From Erysipelothrix sp. HDW6A (GTDB lineage: Bacteria > Bacillota_I > Bacilli_A > Erysipelotrichales > Erysipelotrichaceae): 64,000 nucleotides of DNA. Shown here piece by piece: positions 56,812 to 64,000 of this stretch. The notes below the pieces were generated by a model. The model ran no database searches. It worked only from the letters and a program-made list of their open reading frames with translations, and had not been told where the DNA came from. Made by a program: the position numbers and the translations under genes. The number at the start of each line of letters is the position of its first letter. Within the stretch, counting starts at the first letter, position 1. The DNA lies in contig NZ_CP049859.1 in assembly GCF_011400295.1 (NCBI RefSeq), positions 806,001 through 870,000 of the forward strand, in the 5' to 3' direction.

Positions 56812-58148
56812 TGAGTTCGTCTAAATTAAAAGAAATTAACGAGTCTTTGAATGCTGTTGTATCGTTTGTAGATTTAAAAACAACTTCAGAAGGAATTCTT
56901 GATGGTTGGGATATCGCATTAAAAGATAACTTCAATCTTGTAGGGACACTAACTACAGCCAGTTCAAAGATTTTAGAAAATCACCAATCAATCTATACTG
57001 CAACAGCTGCACAAAAACTTTTAGATGCTGGTGCTCATATTGTTGCGAAAGCATCTATGGATGAGCTTGGAATGGGTGGTACAAATCTTAGTGCTGCAAC
57101 AGGTCCAGTTTCAAATCCTTATGATCTAAGTTGCGTTTCTGGAGGTTCTTCAGGAGGTAGTGCTGCACTTGTTGCAAGTGGCGCAGTACGTGCTGCTACA
57201 GGGACTGACACAGGCGATAGTATCCGTAAACCTGCTTCATACTGTGGTGTGGTTGGTTTAAAACCAACATACGGTCGTATATCAAGATACGGGGTCATTC
57301 CTTATGCATCATCATTAGACCATGTTGGAATGTTTACTCGTAATGTAGAAGATGCTGCTGTCTTATTGGAAGTTATGGCAGGTCGAGATGATCTTGATAT
57401 GACAAGTTCATTTAAAGATGTTCCTGAGTATTCAAAACTCTTAACAACAGATTTAAATGGAAAAAAAGTTGGGGTCTTTAAATCAATCCATGATTATATT
57501 GATGATTCACGTTTTACTGATGCATTCAATGGATTCACAAAACAACTCGAAGACAAAGGTGCTGAAGTAGTACTCTTGGAAATGGATGAGAAGTTACTAA
57601 ACGCACTTCTTCCAATCTACAATATTATTTCAAATTCTGAAGCAGTCGCAAATCATGCAAACCTTGATGGTGTTCGTTATGGTGTATCTCATGACGGTGA
57701 TTCATTAGAATCAATCATGACCCAAACTCGTACAGAAGGATTTAACTCCCAAGTGAAGAAACGCTTTATTTATGGTGCATTTGCATTAGATGATGAAAAC
57801 CAAGAACTCATCTTTAATCAAGCAAAACGTGTTCGTCGTTTGATTGTTGATACATACAAGAAATTCTTTGATGATGTAGATGTTGTGATGTCTTTAGCAA
57901 CATCACAAATTGCACCAAAAATTGAAGGACCATTTATGGATCAAACATCCAAAAAATATGCAATTGTTGAAAATCACATGGTAATTAATAACTTCTCGGG
58001 ATTCCCAAGTATTACAATTCCTCTCACAACAATTGATGAAATGCCAATTGGAATAAACATTAGTGCTCCTGCATTTGAAGAAGCAGCACTTCTTGCATTC
58101 GCAAATGAGTGTGAAGCATTAATTGGCTGGAAAGGAATTAACTTATGA
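56811..58148 (+). CDS. gatA: Asp/Glu-tRNA amidotransferase subunit A
   Basis: This 445-residue amidase-signature enzyme has the Ser-Ser-Lys triad: Lys in ALKDNFNL, VSGGSSGGSAALVAS and GTDTGDSIRKPASYCG (cis-Ser and catalytic Ser). It releases ammonia from glutamine for GatB to amidate misacylated Asp-tRNA(Asn)/Glu-tRNA(Gln). It is coupled to gatC and gatB by overlapping ends. There is no glutaminyl- or asparaginyl-tRNA synthetase nearby. The assignment is firm. Confidence 0.92.
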   Translation: MSSSKLKEINESLNAVVSFVDLKTTSEGILDGWDIALKDNFNLVGTLTTASSKILENHQSIYTATAAQKLLDAGAHIVAKASMDELGMGGTNLSAATGPVSNPYDLSCVSGGSSGGSAALVASGAVRAATGTDTGDSIRKPASYCGVVGLKPTYGRISRYGVIPYASSLDHVGMFTRNVEDAAVLLEVMAGRDDLDMTSSFKDVPEYSKLLTTDLNGKKVGVFKSIHDYIDDSRFTDAFNGFTKQLEDKGAEVVLLEMDEKLLNALLPIYNIISNSEAVANHANLDGVRYGVSHDGDSLESIMTQTRTEGFNSQVKKRFIYGAFALDDENQELIFNQAKRVRRLIVDTYKKFFDDVDVVMSLATSQIAPKIEGPFMDQTSKKYAIVENHMVINNFSGFPSITIPLTTIDEMPIGINISAPAFEEAALLAFANECEALIGWKGINL

Positions 58149-59566
58149 TAAACTACGAAGCAGTTATTGGGATTGAAATCCACTGTGAACTTAAAACAGA
58201 AACAAAAATGTTTTCAGGAGCTCCTTTAGGATACGGTCAACCTGCAAACACTGCAATTAATGAAATTGATATTAGTATGCCAGGAACTCTACCACAAGTT
58301 AACAAGACTGCAGTTGAGTACGGTGTTAAATTGTCACAAGCTCTAGGATGCGACATCGATACATTAATGCGCTTTGATCGTAAGAACTATTTCTATTCTG
58401 ATTTACCCAAAGGTTACCAAATAACTCAACAATTCTATCCTTTAGGATCCCATGGTTCTTTTGAATTCTTCGTAGGTGAAGAACTAAAGAGTGTTCGTAT
58501 TAACCGTCTTCATATGGAAGAAGATACCGCAAAACAATTCCACGAAGGTGATATTACTCGTATCGACTTTAACCGTGCAGGTACACCACTTTTGGAAATT
58601 GTTACAGAAGCAGATTTCAGAACCGGTGAAGAAGCAGCTGCTTATGTAGATGCACTACGTCTACTTGTAATTTACTTAGGTATTTCTGATGGTCGAATGG
58701 ATGAAGGGTCACTACGTTGTGATGTAAACATCTCAATACGTCCAGAAGGACAAGAAGCATTCGGTACAAAAGTAGAAGTTAAGAACTTAAACTCAATCAG
58801 TAATATTCAAAAAGCAATTGAGTTTGAGAAAGAACGTCATATCGAAGTCGTAACTTCAGGTGGAGCAATCGTTACTGAAACACGCCGTTTCGATGAGAAA
58901 ACACAAGAAACAGTATCAATGCGTACCAAAGAATCAGCTGTGGACTATCGATATTTTGTGGAACCAAACATTCCACCAATCCGTATTCCAGAAAGTTTAC
59001 TTCAACCACTTACGCAAGAACTACCTGTCGCAAAAGTACAACGATATCATGAAGAATATGATTTGAGTTATTATGATGCAAATGTCTTAGTTAAGAACAT
59101 TGAGCTATCTGAATATTTCGAGAAGCTAGTTGCTTCTTCAAAACATTACAAATTAATTGTAAACTGGTTAACTCAAGATATTATGGCAGTACTTGATAAA
59201 AAAGAAGATAAATCAATGGAAGAATGGATTAAACCTGAATTCTTTATTGATTTTATCGATGCTATTGAATCCAATACAATTTCTTCGAAACAAGCTAAAC
59301 AGGTGTTTGCGAAGTTAATTGAAGGTGAGTCTCCTAAAAAAGTAATTAAAGACTCAGGAATGGTTCAAATCAGCGATGAAGCAACTCTTATGGCATGGAT
59401 TAATGGTGTCTTAGATGCTAATCCACAAATCATTGATGACTATCGTAACGGGCTTGATAAGTCGATTAAATTCGTTGTTGGTCAAGTTATGAAACTATCA
59501 AAAGGACAAGCTAATCCACGTCTTACAAATGAATTTGTGATTCGTGAGCTTGATAACAGAAAATAA
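58145..59566 (+). CDS. gatB: Asp/Glu-tRNA amidotransferase subunit B
   Basis: This 473-residue GatB shows the N-terminal cradle YEAVIGIEIHCELKTETKMF, DRKNYFYSDLPKGYQITQQ, RLHMEEDTAKQFHE (metal-binding), the AGTPLLEIVTE motif and the C-terminal YqeY-like helical domain (LMAWINGVLDANPQIIDDYR, then PRLTNEFVIRELDNRK). It kinases and amidates the tRNA-bound acid. It ends the gatCAB operon with overlapping starts. Confidence 0.93.
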   Translation: MINYEAVIGIEIHCELKTETKMFSGAPLGYGQPANTAINEIDISMPGTLPQVNKTAVEYGVKLSQALGCDIDTLMRFDRKNYFYSDLPKGYQITQQFYPLGSHGSFEFFVGEELKSVRINRLHMEEDTAKQFHEGDITRIDFNRAGTPLLEIVTEADFRTGEEAAAYVDALRLLVIYLGISDGRMDEGSLRCDVNISIRPEGQEAFGTKVEVKNLNSISNIQKAIEFEKERHIEVVTSGGAIVTETRRFDEKTQETVSMRTKESAVDYRYFVEPNIPPIRIPESLLQPLTQELPVAKVQRYHEEYDLSYYDANVLVKNIELSEYFEKLVASSKHYKLIVNWLTQDIMAVLDKKEDKSMEEWIKPEFFIDFIDAIESNTISSKQAKQVFAKLIEGESPKKVIKDSGMVQISDEATLMAWINGVLDANPQIIDDYRNGLDKSIKFVVGQVMKLSKGQANPRLTNEFVIRELDNRK

Positions 59567-59606
59567 ATACATTACAATTTAGTAGAATCATAAAGGAGGA
59601 TCTCCA

Positions 59607-60272
59607 ATGTCATTAAAACAAGATCCAAACCAAAAAACAGTAAATCAAAAAGTTAAGAAAAAGAAGAAATCTATTAACAGAACGAAAGATTGGTCATTCT
59701 ATGCCATCATCATTTCGTTAATTATTCTTGCTATTCCAACTACCTATATTGGGTATCATATTATCAGTGCTAAATTAGCTACGGGTTCAGTACTAACTGG
59801 AAGTCGCTTTGAGGGCGATTTAGACCCAGCGATTACCAAAGAAAATATTGAGACCATGAAGTCCAGTATCCAAGGGATAGAAGGTGTTGAATCTGTTTCT
59901 ATTAACCTTGAGACTGCAACACTGCGAGTTAATATTAAAGTTTCTGAATCGTTTGCGAAAGATAGCTATCCAACACTTGCAGATTCTGCATATGAACGTG
60001 TCACTGAAGTTACACCTATTGATACTTACTTTACTTCAAATGATTTACATAAAATGTATGATTTAGAAGTAGGGGTATATAACTATTTAAAACCTACTGA
60101 AGAACAAAAGGAATCTTTTGAATACTATATGAAATCAAAAACTTCATCTTCAGAAGAAACCTTCTCTTCATTCTTATCGGATACTAAATCACCAGAATTT
60201 ATCCAAGAATTGGTTGAGAAACAAACAGCACCATCGGAATCTGAAAAAGAAAAAGAATCAACCGATGCTTAG
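59607..60272 (+). CDS. Hypothetical membrane-anchored protein downstream of gatB
   Basis: This 221-residue protein begins with a Lys-rich cytosolic tail (KKKKSINRTK), then a single transmembrane segment (about 33-55, FYAIIISLIILAIPTTYIGYHII). An extracytoplasmic region of about 150 residues follows, ending Ser/Glu-rich. AGGAGG is present before the ATG. I do not recognise the family, and it has no catalytic motif. It is 41 bp after gatB, so it is probably the last gene of that transcript. Confidence 0.5.
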   Translation: MSLKQDPNQKTVNQKVKKKKKSINRTKDWSFYAIIISLIILAIPTTYIGYHIISAKLATGSVLTGSRFEGDLDPAITKENIETMKSSIQGIEGVESVSINLETATLRVNIKVSESFAKDSYPTLADSAYERVTEVTPIDTYFTSNDLHKMYDLEVGVYNYLKPTEEQKESFEYYMKSKTSSSEETFSSFLSDTKSPEFIQELVEKQTAPSESEKEKESTDA

Positions 60273-60283
60273 CCGTTAATCCG

Positions 60284-60311
60284 AGTGGCAGCTTATGGTT
60301 GCCACTTTTAA
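60284..60311 (+). terminator. Terminator at the end of the gat cluster
   Basis: AGTGGCA (60284-60290) pairs with TGCCACT (60300-60306), then TTT. Confidence 0.7.
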
Positions 60312-60324
60312 CTAGGAAAAGACT

Positions 60325-61491
60325 ATGAACGATACTTTAACAATTTTAGGACGCATAAAATATAATTTTCAAGAGAATGTATTGTTTCTCTTGATTTTGA
60401 TGCTGTTTTTGCCTAATTACTTAATGTATCCCATGATGATTGTGATGGGGGTCTTCATACTCTATGAGTTAATCCGATATCGCGACATCAATGTCATAAC
60501 TATTTCTGTATTTATTCTCTATACAAGCCTAGTTGCGGCGAGTGTAAAGAACTGGTTGGGATTAGGGGTATCTTTAGCCATTATCTATGTAATTGCTTAT
60601 GTAGCGGCTATAAAACGCCGTACATCGCCTCGTAATTATATGAAGATGCAATATTATATCGTGTGGTCATCATTACTTAATTTCTTATTTAACTTTATTC
60701 ACTATGAACCTAAGTGGTTTAGTCAGGTAATGAATCAAGTAATGGCTTTATTTAATGTCTCACATTTACCAGCATGGAAACTACCAGAATATGGTGTAGG
60801 TTACTTTAGGGCTTACTCTACTTTTGACAACCCTAACTTTTATGCTTTTATCTTAATGATCGTTATCCTAGTCTGTTTTAACCAAATTCAATTTCAACTA
60901 ACATTTAAGAATTATCGCCTACTCTCCTTTTACCTAGGTGCGTTTGTTATTAATGGCTATGCGCTATTCTTAACAGGGACACGTTCTATTTGGGCAGGGG
61001 TAGTAATTGGATTGTTCCTCATTCTTTTTGTTCAAAGAAAGTGGACCCAGTTGAAATTATCAATTTTCCTTGGGGCCATTGCTGGTATTTTTGTTTTAAA
61101 TCATCCAGCCTTATTCCCGCGCTTTATGCAGATTGCAGACCATACATCAATTCGTACAAGTATGTGGGATATTGCCTTACAAGCTGTAAAACTAGAACCT
61201 TGGTTTGGTAAAGGTCTCATGACGTATGCTTTCTTATTTGATAACACTCATGCGCATAACCTTTATATTGAAATCTTATTAAGTTTGGGAATCGTAGGGG
61301 CTCTGATTATTGTAGGATTCATGAGTCAATTATTATGGACTATTTATAAACACGCTCACTATCTTGATTATCCTTTAGCCTTATCACTTCTTGTAGCTTT
61401 TTTGATTTATGGAATTTTTGATTTTCCACTCTATTATCCACAAACTATTTTATTGTTTAGTGCGATATTCTGTTTGCCAAAGCGAGATTAG
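60325..61491 (+). CDS. O-antigen ligase/polymerase-like membrane protein (Wzy_C type)
   Basis: This 388-residue membrane protein has about 11-12 hydrophobic segments. The Wzy_C core motifs are seen: LTGTRSIWAGVVIGL with the catalytic Arg, WFGKGLMTYAF and the long periplasmic-type loop HAHNLYIEILLSLGI. The family polymerises or ligates polysaccharide chains; in Gram-positives it builds capsule or wall glycans. The neighbouring unknown protein is separated by a terminator, so no operon partner is apparent. The substrate is unknown. Confidence 0.75.
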   Translation: MNDTLTILGRIKYNFQENVLFLLILMLFLPNYLMYPMMIVMGVFILYELIRYRDINVITISVFILYTSLVAASVKNWLGLGVSLAIIYVIAYVAAIKRRTSPRNYMKMQYYIVWSSLLNFLFNFIHYEPKWFSQVMNQVMALFNVSHLPAWKLPEYGVGYFRAYSTFDNPNFYAFILMIVILVCFNQIQFQLTFKNYRLLSFYLGAFVINGYALFLTGTRSIWAGVVIGLFLILFVQRKWTQLKLSIFLGAIAGIFVLNHPALFPRFMQIADHTSIRTSMWDIALQAVKLEPWFGKGLMTYAFLFDNTHAHNLYIEILLSLGIVGALIIVGFMSQLLWTIYKHAHYLDYPLALSLLVAFLIYGIFDFPLYYPQTILLFSAIFCLPKRD

Positions 61492-61530
61492 TGGTATCTA
61501 TCTCGCTAAAATATCAAGTAATATAAAATA

Positions 61531-61568
61531 TATAAAAAGGTAGAATATCAACATTCTACCTTTTTATA
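61531..61568. terminator. Bidirectional terminator
   Basis: TATAAAAAGGTAGAAT pairs with ATTCTACCTTTTTATA (61531-61546 with 61553-61568) around ATCAAC, serving both the Wzy-type gene and the convergent histidine-phosphatase gene. Confidence 0.85.
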
Positions 61569-61570
61569 TA

Positions 61571-62149
61571 TTATTCAATAGTACTGAAATCATGGTTAAT
61601 TATTTCTTGGAGTACAAAGTTATTGTTAGAAAATGAATATTTCAAAATTGAACAATTTTGTATTCGACCGTTTCTTTTTACTTCGCTGTTGTTTTCCCAA
61701 ACTCTATAGAATTGTGCAATTGCAGCACCATGAGAAACTATCAATATATTGTCGCCTTTTGAGGTGTTCATTATCTTAAGTATTGCTTCGCTAATTCTCG
61801 TGCGAAAATCAAATTCATCTTCTCCCCCAAATTGAACAAAAAAATCACGATAGGGTAATGGAGGGTTTAAATGTTCGCCTTCCGCTTCTAAACTCCCAAA
61901 ATTCCACTCTCTTAGATTTTTTTCTCTCGTATATGGAATATCAGTTATCAATTCTAAAGTGTCTACTGCTCGTTCAGAAGTTGAACAATATGCTTCATTA
62001 AATGTGATGTTCAGACTTGAAATATTATCTTTAGCTATTAGTGCTTGTTTTTTCCCAAGTTCTGTAAGAGGGGAGTCACAAAAACCCTGAATCTTTTTCT
62101 GTTGATTAAATAATGTTTGTCCATGTCTAATTAAGTATAGTGTTTTCAT
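61571..62149 (-). CDS. Histidine-phosphatase family (phosphoglycerate-mutase-like) protein
   Basis: This 192-residue protein has the RHG motif (LYLIRHGQTLFNQQKKIQG) with the phospho-accepting His, SERAVDTLELI (second Arg), REWNFGSLEAEG, and the late catalytic His in LIVSHGAAIAQF. This is the cobC/GpmB-type fold. It could be a phosphatase or mutase; the length and GS/LE motif do not identify a cofactor-dependent PGM. It is co-directional with the AKR gene (12 bp apart), so the two may be an operon. Confidence 0.8.
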   Translation of the reverse strand: MKTLYLIRHGQTLFNQQKKIQGFCDSPLTELGKKQALIAKDNISSLNITFNEAYCSTSERAVDTLELITDIPYTREKNLREWNFGSLEAEGEHLNPPLPYRDFFVQFGGEDEFDFRTRISEAILKIMNTSKGDNILIVSHGAAIAQFYRVWENNSEVKRNGRIQNCSILKYSFSNNNFVLQEIINHDFSTIE

Positions 62150-62161
62150 TAATTATTTCCC

Positions 62162-63013
62162 TTACACATTTCTAACGAGTGAAACTAGGCGTTCAACTGC
62201 TTCCGGTGTCTGATGATTGAAAAATGAACTTGTCTCTGTATCTAGAGATTGAATCAGTTCCATGTCGCTGTCAGAAAGTTCAAAGTCAAAGATATTAATG
62301 TTTTCTTTCATTCTTTCTTTGTTAATTGTTTTTGATAATGGCACAATGTTTCTTTGGTGTAACCATCTTAGTATTACTTGTGCAACAGTCTTATCATATT
62401 TGCTGCCGATCTTTTTCAATACTTGGTTATTGAATATATCATGTTGTCCTTCTGCAAAAGGGGCCCATGCTTGAACTTGTACGTTATACTTATTGTTAAA
62501 AGGAACTGCTGCTATCTGTTGATGAAATGGATTTACTTCAATTTGATTCACTGAGGGAATAATTTCTTGGTTTAAACTCAAATCTACGAGTCTATCAGGA
62601 TAAAAGTTGCTAACGCCAATTGCTTTGATTAATCCTTCTTTTTGACAATCTGACATGGCTCTATAAGTTCCGTAGTAGTCACCAATAGGCTGATGAATTA
62701 ATACAAGATCAAGATAATCTAAACTCATTAGTTCTAAAGATTTTAGGATTGATTCTTTAGCTTTTTCATACCCTGAATTACTAATCCACACTTTTGTTGT
62801 AATAAAAAGGTCTTCTCTTGGTATCCCTGATTTAGCAATTGCGTCACCTACTGCTTTTTCGTTTCCATAGGATTGTGCAGTATCAATGAGTCGATACCCA
62901 ACGCCTAGTGCATCGATCACAGCATTTACACATTGGTCATAGTCAGTAATCTGAAATACACCAAATCCAACTGAAGGCATTTCTATACCGTTATTTAACA
63001 CAATATTTTTCAT
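62162..63013 (-). CDS. Aldo/keto reductase
   Basis: This 283-residue TIM-barrel reductase carries the AKR signature: PSVGFGVFQITDYD, LIDTAQSYGNEKAVGDAI (catalytic Asp and Tyr), VLIHQPIGDYYG (catalytic His) and AIGVSNFYPDRLVDL, with VPLSKTINKERMKEN for the NADPH 2'-phosphate site. It reduces aldehydes or ketones with NADPH. The start at 63013 follows GGAGG by 4 bp. It is divergent from the MerR gene, a common regulatory arrangement. Confidence 0.86.
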   Translation of the reverse strand: MKNIVLNNGIEMPSVGFGVFQITDYDQCVNAVIDALGVGYRLIDTAQSYGNEKAVGDAIAKSGIPREDLFITTKVWISNSGYEKAKESILKSLELMSLDYLDLVLIHQPIGDYYGTYRAMSDCQKEGLIKAIGVSNFYPDRLVDLSLNQEIIPSVNQIEVNPFHQQIAAVPFNNKYNVQVQAWAPFAEGQHDIFNNQVLKKIGSKYDKTVAQVILRWLHQRNIVPLSKTINKERMKENINIFDFELSDSDMELIQSLDTETSSFFNHQTPEAVERLVSLVRNV

Positions 63014-63102
63014 TCTTCCTCCTTGATGATTAGTTACTAAGCATCTATAATACAACTATACAGTACGGGAGTTACTATCGGTCAAGAGAAAGCAGGTAAA
63101 TA

Positions 63103-63498
63103 ATGAGTGAGATATATACAATGAAACAAGTTTGTGGAATTACTGGACTAACTTATGATACTTTGAAATATTATTGTATTGAAGGACTGGTTCCAAATCA
63201 TAAAAGAAATCAAAGTAATCATCGAGTGTTTGATGACAAAGATGTAAACTGGATAAAAGGTTTGATTTGTTTAAGGAATTGTGGGATGAGTATAAAGTCA
63301 ATGAAAGACTATATGAATTTATGTATGGGTGGAATTGAAACAATAGACAATCGGAAGAAAATGTTAGAAGAAACTGAAACTCAACTGAATAAAGAATTAC
63401 AAAGAATAATAGAAGCCAAAAAATATATTGAAAACAAATTTTCGTACTATCAATCTATTGTAGATGGAGAAATAGAATATTCGAGTAACCTTGATTAA
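63103..63498 (+). CDS. MerR-family transcriptional regulator
   Basis: This 131-residue regulator has the N-terminal MerR winged-helix: YTMKQVCGITGLTYDTLKYY, LVPNHKRNQSNHRVFDDKDVNWI. A coiled-coil dimerisation helix follows (EETETQLNKELQRIIEAKKY). No cysteine-rich C-terminal ligand site is visible, as in the MerR proteins that pair with aldo/keto reductases. It is divergent from the AKR gene (about 90 bp apart) and likely regulates it. Confidence 0.83.
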   Translation: MSEIYTMKQVCGITGLTYDTLKYYCIEGLVPNHKRNQSNHRVFDDKDVNWIKGLICLRNCGMSIKSMKDYMNLCMGGIETIDNRKKMLEETETQLNKELQRIIEAKKYIENKFSYYQSIVDGEIEYSSNLD

Positions 63499-63605
63499 TA
63501 CTAAAAAACCCACTGAAAGTAAGGTCTTGAGGTAACTTCTGCTTTGATATTAGAAGTGGAAGTTACTGTTTCAATTAATACCCTACAATAAATGTTAAAA
63601 AGTAC

Positions 63606-63634
63606 TTGCTTAAGCGTTTGTTGTATGGTATATT
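63606..63634 (+). promoter_or_regulatory. tRNA operon promoter
   Basis: TTGCTT (63606-63611) and TATATT (63629-63634), spacer 17, lie 18 bp before tRNA-Asn. Confidence 0.6.
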
Positions 63635-63652
63635 TTATAAGCACTTGGCCAT

Positions 63653-63728
<76 letters not shown>

Positions 63729-63735
63729 TTAATTT

Positions 63736-63811
63736 GGCCCGTTGGAGAAACGGTTAACTCACATGCCTTTCACGCATGCATTCACGGGTTCGAATCCCGT
63801 ACGGGTCACCA
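63736..63811 (+). tRNA. tRNA-Glu (anticodon TTC)
   Basis: The cloverleaf has acceptor GGCCCGT/ACGGGTC (one G-U), D stem GAG/CTC, anticodon stem CATGC/GCATG with loop CTTTCAC, and T stem ACGGG/CCCGT. CCA is encoded. It lies 7 bp after tRNA-Asn and is co-transcribed. Confidence 0.95.
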
Positions 63812-63822
63812 ATGTGTAAATC

Positions 63823-63852
63823 AACTCTTACTTTATGTAAGAGTTTTTTATT
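63823..63852 (+). terminator. Terminator of the tRNA operon
   Basis: AACTCTTAC (63823-63831) pairs with GTAAGAGTT (63837-63845), followed by TTTTA. Confidence 0.85.
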
Positions 63853-63886
63853 GTTTTGTGTTAGGATAAATCTAGAGGTGATTTCA

Positions 63887-64000
63887 ATGGAAATACAAGT
63901 TAATGGCGTAACACTCTATTATGAAGTTCTAGGTAATGGACCGAAACCATTTATTTTTCTTCACGGAAATGGCGAAGACCATAACACATTTACAGGTATT
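63887..64000 (+). CDS. Alpha/beta hydrolase, N-terminal part (3' end outside window)
   Basis: The first 38 residues, MEIQVNGVTLYYEVLGNG and FIFLHGNGEDH, show an alpha/beta-hydrolase start with the oxyanion HGNGED motif. A catalytic Ser elbow would be downstream, outside the window. AGAGGTGA lies before the ATG. The substrate cannot be told. Confidence 0.75.
   Translation, partial: MEIQVNGVTLYYEVLGNGPKPFIFLHGNGEDHNTFTGI

Noticed and set aside
63532-63566. Inverted repeat GTAACTTC/GAAGTTAC after the MerR gene
   Set aside because: The stem is real (63532-63539 with 63559-63566), but the long loop and missing T-tract make a terminator or regulatory call unsafe.

Overview
The window reads as chromosomal DNA of a low-GC, Gram-positive bacterium (Bacillota). 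Supporting signs are AT-rich intergenic DNA, strong AGGAGG-type ribosome binding sites, LPXTG surface proteins with Cna-B repeats, lipoprotein signal peptides, and the conserved order pcrA-ligA-camS-gatC-gatA-gatB. The gene content fits the Erysipelotrichia, perhaps Erysipelothrix. That placement is an inference from gene content, not a proof. No prophage, insertion sequence, CRISPR array or integrase is visible.

Layout. 1-3.1 kb: the end of a ChbG/YdjC-type deacetylase gene, a decayed coding region, and a minus-strand padR / DUF1700 / DUF4097 operon. 3.2-10 kb: an old-yellow-enzyme oxidoreductase, a 736-bp non-coding stretch containing a 19-bp inverted repeat pair, an LPXTG Cna-B protein, a HAD phosphatase and nagA. 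9.7-16.8 kb: an orphan SIR2-like protein, an FMN reductase, a PotD-type lipoprotein overlapping an M28 peptidase, NADH oxidase and a predicted ATPase. 16.8-22.3 kb: a minus-strand gene that fuses two DNA glycosylases, then a sugar cassette (RpiR regulator, ChbG deacetylase, PTS EIIC, KdgT-type permease) bracketed by 34-bp direct repeats. 22.4-25.4 kb: a yybP-ykoY (Mn2+) riboswitch with terminator in front of a P-type Ca/Mn ATPase.

25.4-34.6 kb: two DegV proteins, an M23 endopeptidase, a MarR/FMN-reductase pair, a two-component system and a dioxygenase/carboxylesterase pair. 34.7-41.5 kb: tRNA-Arg, a 1461-residue LPXTG adhesin with three nearly identical Cna-B repeats, panE, a TetR regulator and a candidate small RNA with a C-rich loop. 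41.5-51.2 kb: housekeeping genes for an M42 peptidase, Ogt, Dps, purine nucleoside phosphorylase, two pseudouridine synthases, cold-shock protein, cardiolipin synthase, patatin and an rRNA-type methyltransferase. 51.3-61.5 kb: pcrA, ligA, camS, gatCAB, an unknown membrane-anchored protein and an O-antigen-ligase-like protein. 61.5-64 kb: a histidine phosphatase, a divergent AKR/MerR pair, tRNA-Asn and tRNA-Glu, and the start of an alpha/beta hydrolase.

Functionally, the window combines amino-sugar and oligosaccharide use (two ChbG proteins, NagA, EIIC, KdgT), redox and electrophile defence (Nox, two FMN reductases, OYE, the MhqED-like pair, Dps), metal homeostasis, surface adhesion and core information processing. 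The least ordinary items are the tandem glycosylase fusion, the inverted repeats around a promoter ahead of a surface-protein gene, the direct repeats around the sugar cassette, the C-rich-loop RNA, and a permease gene whose 5' end carries an intrinsic terminator.
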